Part shown: positions 54,166 to 63,663 of the stretch, piece after piece
Layout of the letters: each line of letters starts with the position of its first letter
Position numbering within the stretch: the first letter of the stretch is position 1
The notes under the pieces: model-generated
Seen by the model: only the letters and a program-made list of their open reading frames with translations
What the model was told of the DNA's origin: nothing
Databases searched by the model: none
Assembly (NCBI RefSeq): GCF_009909155.2
Contig: NZ_JAAAPM020000007.1
Span: 1-64,000 of the forward strand
Direction of reading: 5' to 3'
Length of the DNA stretch: 64,000 nucleotides
Source of the DNA: Flavobacterium undicola
GTDB lineage: Bacteria > Bacteroidota > Bacteroidia > Flavobacteriales > Flavobacteriaceae
Made by a program: the position numbers and the translations under genes

Positions 54166-55779
54166 ATGAAAAAAATATTTTTACTATTTACTACAATTGC
54201 AATTTTTAATGCTAATGCACAACAAAGACCGAAGTTGGTAGTGGGGATTGTTGTTGACCAAATGAAGATGGAATACCTCTATCGTTTTTCGGATGATTTT
54301 TCGGCAAATGGTTTTCGTCGACTGATGAATGATGGTTATGTTTTTCATAATACACATTATAATTATATGCCTACTTATACGGCACCGGGTCACGCATCAA
54401 TTTATACAGGAACTACACCTGCTATTCATGGAATTGTGGGGAATAGCTGGTTTGATAAGACTATTGGTAAATCTAGGTATTGTACAGATGATGCTTCGGT
54501 TTCTATTTTAGGAACGGGCGATTCAGACGAAGGACAAATGTCTCCACTTAATTTGGAAAGCACCACAATTACTGACGAATTGCGTATGGCAACAAATTTT
54601 AAAGGAAAAGTTATTGGTATTAGTGCTAAGGACAGAGGAGCTATACTTCCAGCTGGGCATTTTGCTAATTGGGCATTTTGGTTGAGTGATTCCGGAAATT
54701 TTATATCCAGTACTTTTTATGGAAAGCAATTGCCTAATTGGGTTTCTGAATTTAATTCTAAGAAAAATTACGAAACCTATTTGAATAAAGATTGGACTTT
54801 GCTTAAGCCGGAATCCGTTTATGATAAAAGTTTAGCCGATGATAATCCGTATGAAGGGCTTTTGTATGGAAGTAAAAAACCGGTTTTTCCATATAATTTA
54901 AAAGAAATGTATGCTAAAAAAGGAGTAAAGGTGATAAAGTCAACTCCTTTTGGAAATGATTTTTTAGCTGATTTTGCTAAAGAAGCTATCGCCAATGAGA
55001 GTTTGGGAGAAGATAGTATTACCGATTTTTTAGCAGTCAGTTTTTCTTCAACGGATTATGTGGGACATTTAACAGGACCGCGTTCGAGAGAAATTCAGGA
55101 TACTTATTTGCGTTTGGACAATACAATTGCTGATTTTCTGGCTTATTTAGATAAAAAAGTGGGTAAGGGTAATTACTTGTTGTTTTTAACTGCTGATCAT
55201 GCTGCTGCTGAAAATGTGAGTTTTTTAAAGGATAATAAGTATGCAGTTGATGCTGTAGGTTATAAAGAATTGACTACTCAGTTGCATGAATTTTCTAAAA
55301 CTAATTTTGGAACTGACCTGGTATTGAATTACTCTAATTACAACGTGTTTTTCGATAAGAAACAAATTCAGGAAAAAGGGCTTTCTTTGGATAAGGTAAA
55401 ATTAGCCTTTAAGGATTTCTTGATGAAATTACCACAAGTAAAACGAGTTTATACGGAGGAAGAAATTTTGGCAGGAACAACAGCAGATTATTTTTTGACT
55501 TATATTACTAAAGGTTATGATCCAAAGCAAAATGGTGAATTGGTAATTCTTGATAAAGCGGGTTATATTGAGCATGAAGGTACAGGAACTTCGCATGGAA
55601 CTCCTTATAGTTATGATACACATGTGCCATTGTTGTTTTATGGCTGGAATATTAAAAAAGGAGAATCTTTTGATAAAAAAGTAATTACTCAAATAGCGCC
55701 AACCATTGCTCAAAAAATCAAAGTTACTTTTCCGAATGGTACTGATGCCAATGTGCTGACAGAAATATTAGAAAAGTAA
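54166..55779 (+). CDS. pafA: PafA-type alkaline phosphatase
   Basis: PafA is a periplasmic phosphomonoesterase of Bacteroidota that is made regardless of phosphate supply in studied species. The 537-residue protein has a signal peptide (1-19, ending NANAQ) and all residues known from Elizabethkingia PafA, shifted by about 7: nucleophile T72 (YTAPGHA), N93 (GIVGNSWFD), K155 and R157 (SAKDRGAI), and metal ligands D31, D297, H301, D344, H345 and a His near 478 (GTSHGTP). A TATTTTTG -7-type box lies at 54138-54145. A bidirectional terminator separates it from lysA. Confidence 0.95.
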   Translation: MKKIFLLFTTIAIFNANAQQRPKLVVGIVVDQMKMEYLYRFSDDFSANGFRRLMNDGYVFHNTHYNYMPTYTAPGHASIYTGTTPAIHGIVGNSWFDKTIGKSRYCTDDASVSILGTGDSDEGQMSPLNLESTTITDELRMATNFKGKVIGISAKDRGAILPAGHFANWAFWLSDSGNFISSTFYGKQLPNWVSEFNSKKNYETYLNKDWTLLKPESVYDKSLADDNPYEGLLYGSKKPVFPYNLKEMYAKKGVKVIKSTPFGNDFLADFAKEAIANESLGEDSITDFLAVSFSSTDYVGHLTGPRSREIQDTYLRLDNTIADFLAYLDKKVGKGNYLLFLTADHAAAENVSFLKDNKYAVDAVGYKELTTQLHEFSKTNFGTDLVLNYSNYNVFFDKKQIQEKGLSLDKVKLAFKDFLMKLPQVKRVYTEEEILAGTTADYFLTYITKGYDPKQNGELVILDKAGYIEHEGTGTSHGTPYSYDTHVPLLFYGWNIKKGESFDKKVITQIAPTIAQKIKVTFPNGTDANVLTEILEK

Positions 55780-55786
55780 AAGCATA

Positions 55787-55817
55787 AAAAAAGGGACTTT
55801 AAATAAGTCCCTTTTTT
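55787..55817. terminator. Bidirectional terminator between pafA and lysA
   Basis: A perfect 13-bp stem (55787-55799 with 55805-55817, loop TAAAT) has A-runs on one side and T-runs on the other and lies between two convergent genes. Confidence 0.9.
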
Positions 55818-55831
55818 ATAGTTTGATTTTA

Positions 55832-57055
55832 TTATTTTCCTATTGCTGCAGTTGCAGGTAATGGAATTTGATTTTTTAATAAATCTTCAAATGTTTCGTG
55901 AGCTCTAATTAAGTGCCCTTCTCCATTAATCCACAATACTTCAGCTGGTTTGTATCTTGAATTGTAGTTAGAAGACATAGAATAGCAATACGCTCCTGCG
56001 TTTCTGAAACAAAGGATGTCACCTTCGGCAATTTCCTGAATTCTACGGTTGCTGGCAAAAGTATCTGTTTCGCAAATATATCCTACTACAGAGTAAAAAC
56101 GCTCTTTTCCTTTTACATTCGAGATGTTTTCAATGTGGTGTGATGAACCGTAAAACATTGGACGAATCAAATGATTGAAACCAGAATCAATTCCTGCAAA
56201 AACAGTAGAAGTAGTTTGTTTTACTACGTTTACTTTTGCTAAGAAGAAACCTGCTTCGCTCACTAAGAATTTTCCTGGTTCGAAAATTAAAGTCAGTTCT
56301 TTACCATATTCATCACAGAAAGCATTGAATCTTTTAGATAATTTTTTACCTAATTCTTCAATATCCGTTTCGATATCGTCTTTTTTGTAAGGAACTTTAA
56401 ATCCGCTACCAAAATCTAAGAATTCAAGATTTTTGAAATTTCTAGCTGCATCAAATAAGATTTCAGCAGCATATAAGAATACTTCAATATCTAAAATATC
56501 AGAACCTGTGTGCATGTGAATACCTACAATGTTCATATTAGTGTTTTCAACAATACGCACTAAATGTGGCAATTGGTGAACTGAAATACCAAATTTACTA
56601 TCAATATGGCCTACTGAAATGTTTTCGTTTCCACCAGCCATAACGTGAGGGTTGATACGAATACATACAGGAACAGTTGGATGTTTTGCTCCAAATTGTT
56701 CTAATATAGATAAATTGTCAATGTTTATTTGAACTCCTAAAGCGTGTACTTCTTCAATTTCTTCAAGAGAAACACCGTTTGGAGTAAAAAATATTTGATC
56801 AGGAGAATATCCAGCGTGAAGTCCTAGTTGTACTTCTTGAATAGAAACAGCATCTAAACAAGATCCCAAATCTCTCAATAATTGAAGAATGGCAACGTTA
56901 GACAACGCCTTCATAGCATAATTGATACGTAATTTTTCTACTTTAGAAAAAGCTTTAGTTAATCTGTCGTATTGTGATTTTATTTTGTCGGCATCATATA
57001 TATATAAAGGACTGCCAAATTGATCTGCTAATTGAAGTAAGTCTTTTGATTGCAT
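55832..57055 (-). CDS. lysA: Diaminopimelate decarboxylase
   Basis: LysA makes L-lysine from meso-diaminopimelate, the last step of the pathway. The 407-residue PLP enzyme has K49 in NYAMKALSN as the Schiff-base lysine, the GGNENISVGHIDSKFGI region, GIHMHTGSD for the phosphate, FEPGKFLVSEAG, and the C-terminal substrate Cys in YICETDTF. Its own promoter is visible at 57073-57101 and a terminator lies on either side, so it is monocistronic. Confidence 0.95.
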   Translation of the reverse strand: MQSKDLLQLADQFGSPLYIYDADKIKSQYDRLTKAFSKVEKLRINYAMKALSNVAILQLLRDLGSCLDAVSIQEVQLGLHAGYSPDQIFFTPNGVSLEEIEEVHALGVQINIDNLSILEQFGAKHPTVPVCIRINPHVMAGGNENISVGHIDSKFGISVHQLPHLVRIVENTNMNIVGIHMHTGSDILDIEVFLYAAEILFDAARNFKNLEFLDFGSGFKVPYKKDDIETDIEELGKKLSKRFNAFCDEYGKELTLIFEPGKFLVSEAGFFLAKVNVVKQTTSTVFAGIDSGFNHLIRPMFYGSSHHIENISNVKGKERFYSVVGYICETDTFASNRRIQEIAEGDILCFRNAGAYCYSMSSNYNSRYKPAEVLWINGEGHLIRAHETFEDLLKNQIPLPATAAIGK

Positions 57056-57072
57056 TGCTATTATTTTTACAC

Positions 57073-57101
57073 AAATTTATTATTCTTTATCGATACTACA
57101 A
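57073..57101 (-). promoter_or_regulatory. Promoter of lysA
   Basis: On the minus strand, TTG (57099-57101) lies 18 bases before TAAATTTG (57073-57080), matching the Bacteroidota promoter consensus, 18 bases upstream of the lysA ATG. Confidence 0.6.
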
Positions 57102-57212
57102 TAGATAAATATAAAACTAACAAATTCTAACAATAAGTTATATAATGAACCTTATGTGAGTTTTTTAACGTTTTTTATCACATTGTGTTTATAAAGTAAA
57201 ATGCTTGAAAAC

Positions 57213-57250
57213 AAAAAAAGCTATCTGAAATTTCTTTCGGATAGCCTTTT
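57213..57250 (-). terminator. Terminator of the gltBD operon
   Basis: A 10-bp stem with one G-U pair (57221-57230 with 57235-57244, loop TTTC) is followed on the minus strand by a T-run, 24 bases past the gltD stop. Confidence 0.88.
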
Positions 57251-57267
57251 TTTAGTTTTATTGAGTT

Positions 57268-58722
57268 TTACAATGGAGGTAAATCTCCACCTTCTTTAGT
57301 AGGAAGGTTTGTAGTTCCCATTAAGTATAAATCTACTTCTCTGGCAGCCTCACGACCTTCAGAGATTGCCCAAACAATTAATGATTGTCCTCTTCTCATA
57401 TCTCCCGCAGTAAATACGTTTGGAACATTTGTTTGGTAATTGTTTGCTTTGTAATTACTTCTGAAATCAGTTTCAAGACCTAATTGTTCTGCTAAAGTTT
57501 TCTCTGGACCTGTAAATCCTAAAGCTAATAAAGCTAAGTCACATGGCCAGATTTTTTCAGAACCTTCAATCTCGATTAATTGAGGAGCTTGTCCTGGAAC
57601 CATTTTCCATTCTACATTTACAGTTTTAAGAGCTGTTAATTTACCATTAGCATCTTTGATGAATTCTTTGGTATTGATTAACCAGTTTCTGTCACATCCT
57701 TCTTTGTGAGAAGAAGATGTTTTTAACTGTAACGGCCAGAAAGGCCAAGGAGTTGATTCGCTTCTTCCAACAGATGGTTTAGGCATAATCTCAAAGTTAG
57801 TCACTGATTTTGCACCGTGACGGTTTGATGTACCCACACAGTCAGAACCTGTATCTCCACCTCCAATTACGATTACATCTTTTCCAGTTGCTAAAACTTG
57901 ATTTTCAATTTTTTCTCCAAAAACAACTTTAGTTTGTTGAGTTAAGAAATCCATTGCTTGAACTACACCATCAGCATCAGCACCTGGAGTTGGTAAGCTT
58001 CTTCTTTGAGTAGCACCACCACAAAGTACGATAGAATCAAATGCTTTTAAATCTTTGATATCGTAGTTTATTCCAACATTAGTATTTACTTTGAAAGTAA
58101 TTCCTTCTGCTTCAAGGATAGCAACACGTCTGTCGATAATTTCTTTTTCTAATTTGAAATTAGGAATTCCGTAACGCAATAATCCACCGATTGCATTGTC
58201 TCTTTCAAAAACAGTAACAGTATGTCCTGCTCTGTTTAATTGTTGTGCAGCTGCTAAACCAGCAGGTCCTGAACCAACAACAGCAACAGCTTTGCCAGAT
58301 CTTACTTTTGGTGGTTGAGGTTTAATCCATCCCTCAGCAAAGGCACGCTCCACAATATTTTTTTCTATATTTTCAATAGAGATTGGCTCATTAATAATTC
58401 CCAATACACATGCTTTTTCGCATGGAGCAGGACATAAACGTCCTGTGAATTCAGGGAAGTTATTTGTTGAATGTAATATCCAAGAGGCTTTTTGCCATTC
58501 ACCTTGGTGTACCATGTGGTTGAAATCAGGGATTAAATTCCCTAATGGACATCCACTGTGGCAAAATGGAATACCACAATCCATACAACGTGATCCTTGT
58601 TTTGTAATTTCAGCTTCACTCAAAGGAACTGTAAATTCTTTATAATGTCCTACACGCTCTTGTACTGCTGTGTATGATTCATCTTTTCTTTCGAATTCTT
58701 TAAAACCTGTTACTTTTCCCAT
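57268..58722 (-). CDS. gltD: Glutamate synthase small subunit
   Basis: GltD passes electrons from NADPH through FAD and iron-sulfur clusters to GltB. The 484-residue protein has an N-terminal cluster region (CMDCGIPFCHSGCPLGN and CPAPCEKACVLG, about 47-110), an FAD-binding fold (VAVVGSGPAGLAAAQQLNRA near 145-165) and an NADPH fold (VIVIGGGDTGSDCVG). It starts 4 bases after the gltB stop, so the two form an operon with gltB first. Confidence 0.96.
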   Translation of the reverse strand: MGKVTGFKEFERKDESYTAVQERVGHYKEFTVPLSEAEITKQGSRCMDCGIPFCHSGCPLGNLIPDFNHMVHQGEWQKASWILHSTNNFPEFTGRLCPAPCEKACVLGIINEPISIENIEKNIVERAFAEGWIKPQPPKVRSGKAVAVVGSGPAGLAAAQQLNRAGHTVTVFERDNAIGGLLRYGIPNFKLEKEIIDRRVAILEAEGITFKVNTNVGINYDIKDLKAFDSIVLCGGATQRRSLPTPGADADGVVQAMDFLTQQTKVVFGEKIENQVLATGKDVIVIGGGDTGSDCVGTSNRHGAKSVTNFEIMPKPSVGRSESTPWPFWPLQLKTSSSHKEGCDRNWLINTKEFIKDANGKLTALKTVNVEWKMVPGQAPQLIEIEGSEKIWPCDLALLALGFTGPEKTLAEQLGLETDFRSNYKANNYQTNVPNVFTAGDMRRGQSLIVWAISEGREAAREVDLYLMGTTNLPTKEGGDLPPL

Positions 58723-58726
58723 TGTA

Positions 58727-61700
58727 TTATGCTGTTAATTCTTCTACCATTTGTACCTCAGTTTCCAAACGCTTTAATGCTTTTTTGTATTCTGTAGGCA
58801 TTACTTTTACAAAATTTTCTAAGCTTGTATTCCAATCACTTAATAATTCGATACCTTTTGTACTATTAGTGTACTGTACGTGTCTTTCAATTAAGTTTTT
58901 CAATTCGTCAGCTTCGTTTCCTTCAATTGTTTCAAATTCGATGGTTTCAGTATTACATAAACCATTTTTGAATTTGTGTTCAGGATCGTAAATATAAGCG
59001 ATACCACCACTCATACCTGCTGCAAAGTTTCTTCCGGTTTTACCTAGAACAACTACTTTTCCACCAGTCATGTACTCACAACCGTGATCTCCTACACCTT
59101 CTACAACTGCTGTTGCACCCGAGTTACGAACTGCAAAACGCTCTCCAGCAATACCGTTGATGTAAGCTTCTCCTTCGATTGCACCAAATAAACAAACGTT
59201 ACCTACGATAATGTTTTCAGAGGCAATAAAAGTGGCGCGAGCTGGTTTCTTGATGATTAATTTAGCTCCAGATAATCCTTTTCCTAAATAGTCATTTGTA
59301 TTTCCTTCAACAGTAAAAGTTAATCCGTGTGCACTAAATGCTCCTAAACTTTGTCCTGCAGAACCTGTGAAATTGATATTTAAAGTGTCTTCCGGTAGGC
59401 CTAAGTGTCCGTATATTTTAGAAATCTCGTTACTAACAATAGCTCCCACTGAACGGTCGGTATTCTTAATAGGATATTCTAAAGTCATTTTTTCTTTTCT
59501 GTATAAAGCACGGTGAGAGTCTTTCAAGATTTGGAAATCCATAACATTCTCTAATCCGTGATCTTGTTTTTCAGTATTACGAACCGTCAAGTATTTGTAT
59601 TGATCTGGTCTGTGTAAGATAGAAGATAAATCTAATCCTCTTGCTTTATAATGTGTAATGGCTTTGTTAGAATTGATTTTGTGTGTTTGACCAATCATTT
59701 CTTCTAAAGTTCTGAATCCAAGTTGTGCCATGATACCTCTTAACTCTTCTGCAACATAGTAGAAGAAGTTAATTACATGCTCAGGAGTTCCTTTGAAATT
59801 TTTACGCAATTCTTTATCTTGAGTAGCAATACCTACTGGACAAGTATTCAAGTGACATTTACGCATCATGATACATCCGGAAGCAACAAGTGGAGCAGTA
59901 GCAAAACCAAATTCTTCAGCTCCTAATAAAGCAGCGATAGCTACGTCACGTCCTGTTTTTAACTGTCCATCACATTCTACAACGATACGGCTTCTTAGGT
60001 TGTTTAGTACTAAAGTTTGTTGTGCTTCAGCCAATCCAAGTTCCCAAGGAAGACCTGCGTGTTTCAATGAAGTTAATGGAGAAGCTCCAGTACCACCATC
60101 ATAACCAGCAATTAATACAACGTCAGCTTTTGCTTTAGCAACACCAGCAGCAATTGTTCCAACACCAACTTCAGAAACTAATTTCACGTTGATACGTGCT
60201 TCTCTGTTAGCATTTTTCAAGTCGAAGATTAATTGTGCTAAATCCTCAATTGAGTAAATATCGTGGTGAGGCGGTGGTGAAATCAATCCTACGAAAGGAG
60301 TTGAGTTACGAGCCGATGCAATCCAAGGCAATACTTTTTCACCTGGTAATTGTCCACCTTCTCCAGGTTTTGCACCTTGAGCCATTTTAATTTGAATCTC
60401 TTTTGCACTAGATAAGTAGTGAGAAGTTACTCCAAAACGTCCAGAAGCTACTTGCTTGATAGCCGAGTTACGACTGTCACCGTTTACATCCGGTTGGAAA
60501 CGAGTTCTGTCTTCTCCACCTTCACCTGAATTAGATTTTCCTCCAATACGGTTCATAGCGATAGCCAAGTTCTCGTGTGCTTCTCTGGAAATAGATCCGT
60601 AAGACATTGCTCCAGTTTTGAAACGTTTTACGATATCAGTCCATGGTTCTACTTCGTCTAATGGAATTGGATCTAAGTTGTCAAATTCGAATAAACCACG
60701 GATGGTCATTAAATTCTTAGCCTGATCGTTTACAGTTTTTGCATAAACATCATAACTGTCTTGATCGCTTAAACGTACTGCTTGTTGCAATTTAGCAATA
60801 GTAGTAGGGTTGAACATGTGTCTTTCCCCGTTACGTCTCCATCTGTATTCACCTCCAATGTTTAATCCTAAACGGTTTGGAACTAATACATCAGGATAAG
60901 CATATTGGTATCTTTCGTTGATTTCTTTTTCAATTTCATACAATCCAATACCTTCAATTCTTGAAGCAGTGTAAGGGAAGTATTTTTGAACAAATTTAGA
61001 GCTGAAACCAACAATTTCGAAAATTTGAGAACCTCTGTATGAATGTAAAGTCGAGATTCCAATTTTGTTCATGATTTTTAAAATACCTGAACCAATTGCT
61101 TTGTTAAAGTTATCAACTGCTTTTTGTTCGCTAATTCCAGTGATGAATCCTTCTTGTACTTGTACGCGAATGATTTCGTTAACCATGTATGGGTTAATTG
61201 CACTTGCTCCGTAACCAAATAATGTTGCAAAATGGTGTGGTTCACGTGGTTCGGCTGATTCGATAATAATATCAAAGTAAGAACGCTTACGCAAACGGTT
61301 CATTTGGTGGTGAACATAAGAACAAGCTAATAAAGCAGGAATTGGGGCAAACTCTTTATTTACACCTCTATCAGATAAGATAATGATGTTAGTTCCTCTA
61401 TCAACTGCTTTGCTGATTTGATTGATAATGTCTTCTAAAGCATTTTCTAAACCATTTAAACCTTTATCTTTTGTATATAAAATTTCAATAGTTTCTGCTT
61501 TGAAATTATCGATATCAATATTTCTGATTTTTTCTAAGTCATCGTTAGAAATAACAGGATTTTGAATTCTTAATTTTCTACATTGTTTGCTGGAAATATC
61601 AAAGATGTTTCTGTCTTGTCCTAATGCTAAACTAATATCAGTTACAATTTCTTCACGGATACCATCCAAAGGTGGATTAGTTACCTGAGCAAATAATTGT

Positions 61701-63241
61701 TTGAAATAGTTAGGAATTAATTGTGGTCTATCAGATAAAACAGCAAGAGGTGTATCGATACCCATTGAACCCAAAGCTTCTTTTCCAGCTTGAGCCATTG
61801 GCGTAATCATATCTTGGATGTCCTCTAAAGTATAGTTGAATAAACGCTCTCTAGTTTTTAAATCGATAGTTTCGATTGGACAAACTTTAGTTGTAGCAGG
61901 AACGTCTTTCAGGTTCAAACGGTATTGTTTCAACCATTCCTGATAAGGTCTTTCAGAAACAATTTTGCTTTTGATTTCCTCATCATTGATGATACGTCCT
62001 TTGTTCATGTCTACCAAGAACATTTTTCCTGGCTCTAATCTACCGTGGCTTTCTACATCTTCCGGATCAACAGTTACAACACCAATTTCTGATGCCATAA
62101 TCAGTTTACCACTTTTAGTTACAGTATAACGAGAAGGTCTTAAACCATTACGGTCTAATAAAGCTCCTACATAATCTCCATCAGAGAAAGGTACTGAAGC
62201 TGGTCCATCCCATGGCTCCATGATACAAGCATTGTACTCGTAGAATGCTTTTCTTTCGTCAGACATGGTTTTGTGTTTTTCCCATGCTTCAGGAATCATC
62301 ATCATCATTACTTCAGGTAATGATCTTCCAGTATGTGTCAATAATTCAACTACCATATCCATAGAAGCAGAATCTGATTTTCCAGGTAAGATGATAGGGA
62401 ATAATTTTTCGATTTGTGGTCCAAAGACATCACTTTTCATGATTTCTTCACGTACACGCATTCTACTTACGTTACCTCTTAAAGTATTAATCTCACCATT
62501 TTGACACATGTATCTAAAAGGTTGAGATAATTCCCAAGTAGGCATTGTATTAGTAGAGAAACGTTGGTGTACTAAAGCCAAACGAGTTACTAAATCCGTT
62601 TGTTGTAAGTCAGTATAATATGGCCCAATATCCTCAGGCATAATGATACCTTTATATATTAAGGTAGTAGTAGATAAACTTGGTACATAAAAATAAGAAC
62701 TTTGCGATATTTTAGAATTCGCAATAGCATGTTCTGTGATTTTACGAGCAGCATATAGCTTAGCTTTAAAAGTAGCTTCGTCAATAACTTCGCTTTGACC
62801 AACAAAAACTTGTTCGATAGTAGGTTCAGAAGCTGATGCAATTTCACCTAGTTGTGTAGAGTCTACAGGAACTTCTCTCCATCCTAGAACAGTAAGTCCT
62901 TGTGCTTTAATTTCTTTTTCAAATATGTCTTTACAAAAAACGTATTGATTTTGGATTTTAGGTAAAAATACCATTCCAACAGCATATTCACGTGCAGCAG
63001 GTAATTTGAAATCACAAACTCTATTGAAATATTCGTGTGGAATGTCAATCAAAAGTCCAGCTCCATCTCCCGTTTTTCCGTCAGCACTTACACCACCACG
63101 GTGCTCTAGTTTTACTAGAATCTCTAATGCGTCGTGTATAATTTGATTCGTTTTCTCACCTTTAAGGTTGCAAATAAAACCAGCTCCACAGTTTTCATGC
63201 TCGAATTCTGGCAAATAAAGGCCTTGTTCTTTAAGTTTCAT
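58727..63241 (-). CDS. gltB: Glutamate synthase large subunit
   Basis: GltB makes two glutamates from glutamine and 2-oxoglutarate and is the main ammonia-assimilation outlet with glutamine synthetase. The 1504-residue protein has a short propeptide before the catalytic CGAGFICN (Cys at 18), a class II glutaminase domain (to about 430), a central domain, the FMN-binding synthase domain (about 800-1180) with the 3Fe-4S motif CIMMRKCHLNTCPVG, and a C-terminal GxGxG repeat domain (after about 1230). A TATTTTTG box at 63260-63267 (minus strand) is a likely -7 element 18 bases before the ATG. Confidence 0.97.
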   Translation of the reverse strand: MKLKEQGLYLPEFEHENCGAGFICNLKGEKTNQIIHDALEILVKLEHRGGVSADGKTGDGAGLLIDIPHEYFNRVCDFKLPAAREYAVGMVFLPKIQNQYVFCKDIFEKEIKAQGLTVLGWREVPVDSTQLGEIASASEPTIEQVFVGQSEVIDEATFKAKLYAARKITEHAIANSKISQSSYFYVPSLSTTTLIYKGIIMPEDIGPYYTDLQQTDLVTRLALVHQRFSTNTMPTWELSQPFRYMCQNGEINTLRGNVSRMRVREEIMKSDVFGPQIEKLFPIILPGKSDSASMDMVVELLTHTGRSLPEVMMMMIPEAWEKHKTMSDERKAFYEYNACIMEPWDGPASVPFSDGDYVGALLDRNGLRPSRYTVTKSGKLIMASEIGVVTVDPEDVESHGRLEPGKMFLVDMNKGRIINDEEIKSKIVSERPYQEWLKQYRLNLKDVPATTKVCPIETIDLKTRERLFNYTLEDIQDMITPMAQAGKEALGSMGIDTPLAVLSDRPQLIPNYFKQLFAQVTNPPLDGIREEIVTDISLALGQDRNIFDISSKQCRKLRIQNPVISNDDLEKIRNIDIDNFKAETIEILYTKDKGLNGLENALEDIINQISKAVDRGTNIIILSDRGVNKEFAPIPALLACSYVHHQMNRLRKRSYFDIIIESAEPREPHHFATLFGYGASAINPYMVNEIIRVQVQEGFITGISEQKAVDNFNKAIGSGILKIMNKIGISTLHSYRGSQIFEIVGFSSKFVQKYFPYTASRIEGIGLYEIEKEINERYQYAYPDVLVPNRLGLNIGGEYRWRRNGERHMFNPTTIAKLQQAVRLSDQDSYDVYAKTVNDQAKNLMTIRGLFEFDNLDPIPLDEVEPWTDIVKRFKTGAMSYGSISREAHENLAIAMNRIGGKSNSGEGGEDRTRFQPDVNGDSRNSAIKQVASGRFGVTSHYLSSAKEIQIKMAQGAKPGEGGQLPGEKVLPWIASARNSTPFVGLISPPPHHDIYSIEDLAQLIFDLKNANREARINVKLVSEVGVGTIAAGVAKAKADVVLIAGYDGGTGASPLTSLKHAGLPWELGLAEAQQTLVLNNLRSRIVVECDGQLKTGRDVAIAALLGAEEFGFATAPLVASGCIMMRKCHLNTCPVGIATQDKELRKNFKGTPEHVINFFYYVAEELRGIMAQLGFRTLEEMIGQTHKINSNKAITHYKARGLDLSSILHRPDQYKYLTVRNTEKQDHGLENVMDFQILKDSHRALYRKEKMTLEYPIKNTDRSVGAIVSNEISKIYGHLGLPEDTLNINFTGSAGQSLGAFSAHGLTFTVEGNTNDYLGKGLSGAKLIIKKPARATFIASENIIVGNVCLFGAIEGEAYINGIAGERFAVRNSGATAVVEGVGDHGCEYMTGGKVVVLGKTGRNFAAGMSGGIAYIYDPEHKFKNGLCNTETIEFETIEGNEADELKNLIERHVQYTNSTKGIELLSDWNTSLENFVKVMPTEYKKALKRLETEVQMVEELTA

Positions 63242-63663
63242 GCTTGATAATTTTTTCTACAAAAATAGATATTTCATTAAATATAATCCATCGATTTGGA
63301 GTATTATAAGCCACTTTTACAGGAATAATAGAAAAATGTGTAATTAATAATAATAATTGCATTATTTGTGCTATGTATTAACAAATCGTTAATTAAGCTT
63401 TGTTTTTAGGGTGTTATTTTGACAATTATTTCTGATTTTTTTAAATTCAATATTGAAAAATTCAATGCAAAAACGTCTGTTCGTCCTTTTTTTAGCTAAA
63501 AAACCTTTTTTTGGTTGAAAAAAAACTGCAAAAGCATCTTTTTTTAACTTTATTTATAAGATATTTTAAATCACTAAAAAGATTGTTGATTGTAAGTTCG
63601 TTTTTGCTACTTTTGTCGGACTTATTTTCTGAAATAAAATCAGATTCAGATAAAATCTATATT
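63242..63663. other. Divergent promoter region between gltB and sucC
   Basis: This 422-base AT-rich gap holds a gltB -7-like box (63260-63267, minus strand) and the sucC promoter (63586-63615). A perfect TTTTTTAGCTAAAAAA palindrome (63488-63503) lies near its centre with further A- and T-runs. No ORF longer than about 17 codons and no RNA gene is seen. The palindrome could be a binding site or simply AT-rich DNA. Confidence 0.5.
63586..63615 (+). promoter_or_regulatory. Promoter of sucC
   Basis: TTG (63586-63588) lies 19 bases before TACTTTTG (63608-63615), a good match to the Bacteroidota promoter consensus, with about 48 bases from the -7 box to the sucC ATG. Confidence 0.65.

Noticed and set aside
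57056-57267. Possible lysine riboswitch upstream or downstream of lysA
   Set aside because: The leader is only about 10-20 bases from the visible promoter to the ATG, too short for a riboswitch; the nearby hairpin is the gltBD terminator.
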